From positions 1 to 5,081 of the forward strand of contig CATPAM010000186.1 of assembly GCA_955651735.1 (NCBI GenBank): a stretch of 5,081 nt of DNA. Direction: 5' to 3'. Below are positions 5,077 to 5,081 of this stretch, piece after piece. The DNA is from Candidatus Acidiferrales bacterium (GTDB lineage: Bacteria; Acidobacteriota; Terriglobia; Acidiferrales; UBA7541). Position 1 is the stretch's first letter; the number at the start of each line of letters is the position of its first letter. The notes under the pieces were generated by a model that was given only the letters and a program-made list of their open reading frames with translations, was not told where the DNA came from and ran no database searches. The position numbers and the translations under genes were made by a program.

Positions 5077-5081
5077 CGAAC

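Larger units (their letters stand above)
4657..5081. other. 425-bp stretch without a convincing gene
   Basis: Open frames here are short, lack ribosome binding sites and resemble no family I recognise; several are arginine- or cysteine-rich in the way off-frame translations of GC-rich DNA usually are. The stretch holds the PilZ promoter candidate, the nested inverted repeat, a 12-bp palindrome (4931-4942) and an inverted repeat at the right edge (5054-5076). It may be a regulatory intergenic region or the remains of decayed genes. Confidence 0.6.

Noticed and set aside
1..5081. CRISPR array, tRNA or rRNA gene, insertion sequence or defence system
   Set aside because: No regularly spaced repeats, cloverleaf, transposase-like frame or nuclease/defence domain was found in any frame.

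Overview
The window looks like an ordinary chromosomal segment of a moderately GC-rich soil-type bacterium. The protein families, especially a DUF2911 protein with a TPR-like tail, an acidobacterial-style PilZ protein and a GldA/GldF-type ABC exporter, suggest an Acidobacteriota (Terriglobia-like) genome. That assignment is inferred from the proteins alone; there is no rRNA or other marker gene here.

Layout. On the minus strand at the left (1-1295) lie two directly abutting genes of an ABC-2 exporter: the ATPase, then the start of its membrane permease, which runs off the left edge. A divergent intergenic region (1296-1536) holds a candidate promoter for the ABC operon and a perfect 12-bp palindrome at its predicted transcription start. 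On the plus strand follow a secreted DUF2911/TPR-like protein (1537-2622), an intergenic region with a 14-bp stem-loop (2623-2787), and a two-transmembrane sensor-like protein that ends at its HAMP domain (2788-3753). Converging on it from the minus strand are a four-helix DUF2127 membrane protein (3768-4238) and, upstream, a small PilZ-domain protein (4303-4656).

The right end (4657-5081) has no convincing gene. It does hold a candidate promoter for the PilZ gene, a 64-nt nested inverted repeat and two small palindromic elements.

How the genes work together: only the ABC pair is clearly a functional unit, with a zero-base gap between stop and start. PilZ and DUF2127 may be co-transcribed (64-nt gap). 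The HAMP protein has no output domain and no kinase, response regulator or chemotaxis partner in view, so its signalling partner, if any, is elsewhere. I see no defence island, mobile element, CRISPR array or obvious new multi-gene system. The most interesting points are the outputless HAMP protein, the PilZ domain with both conserved positions of its second c-di-GMP motif replaced, and the nested inverted repeat upstream of the PilZ gene.
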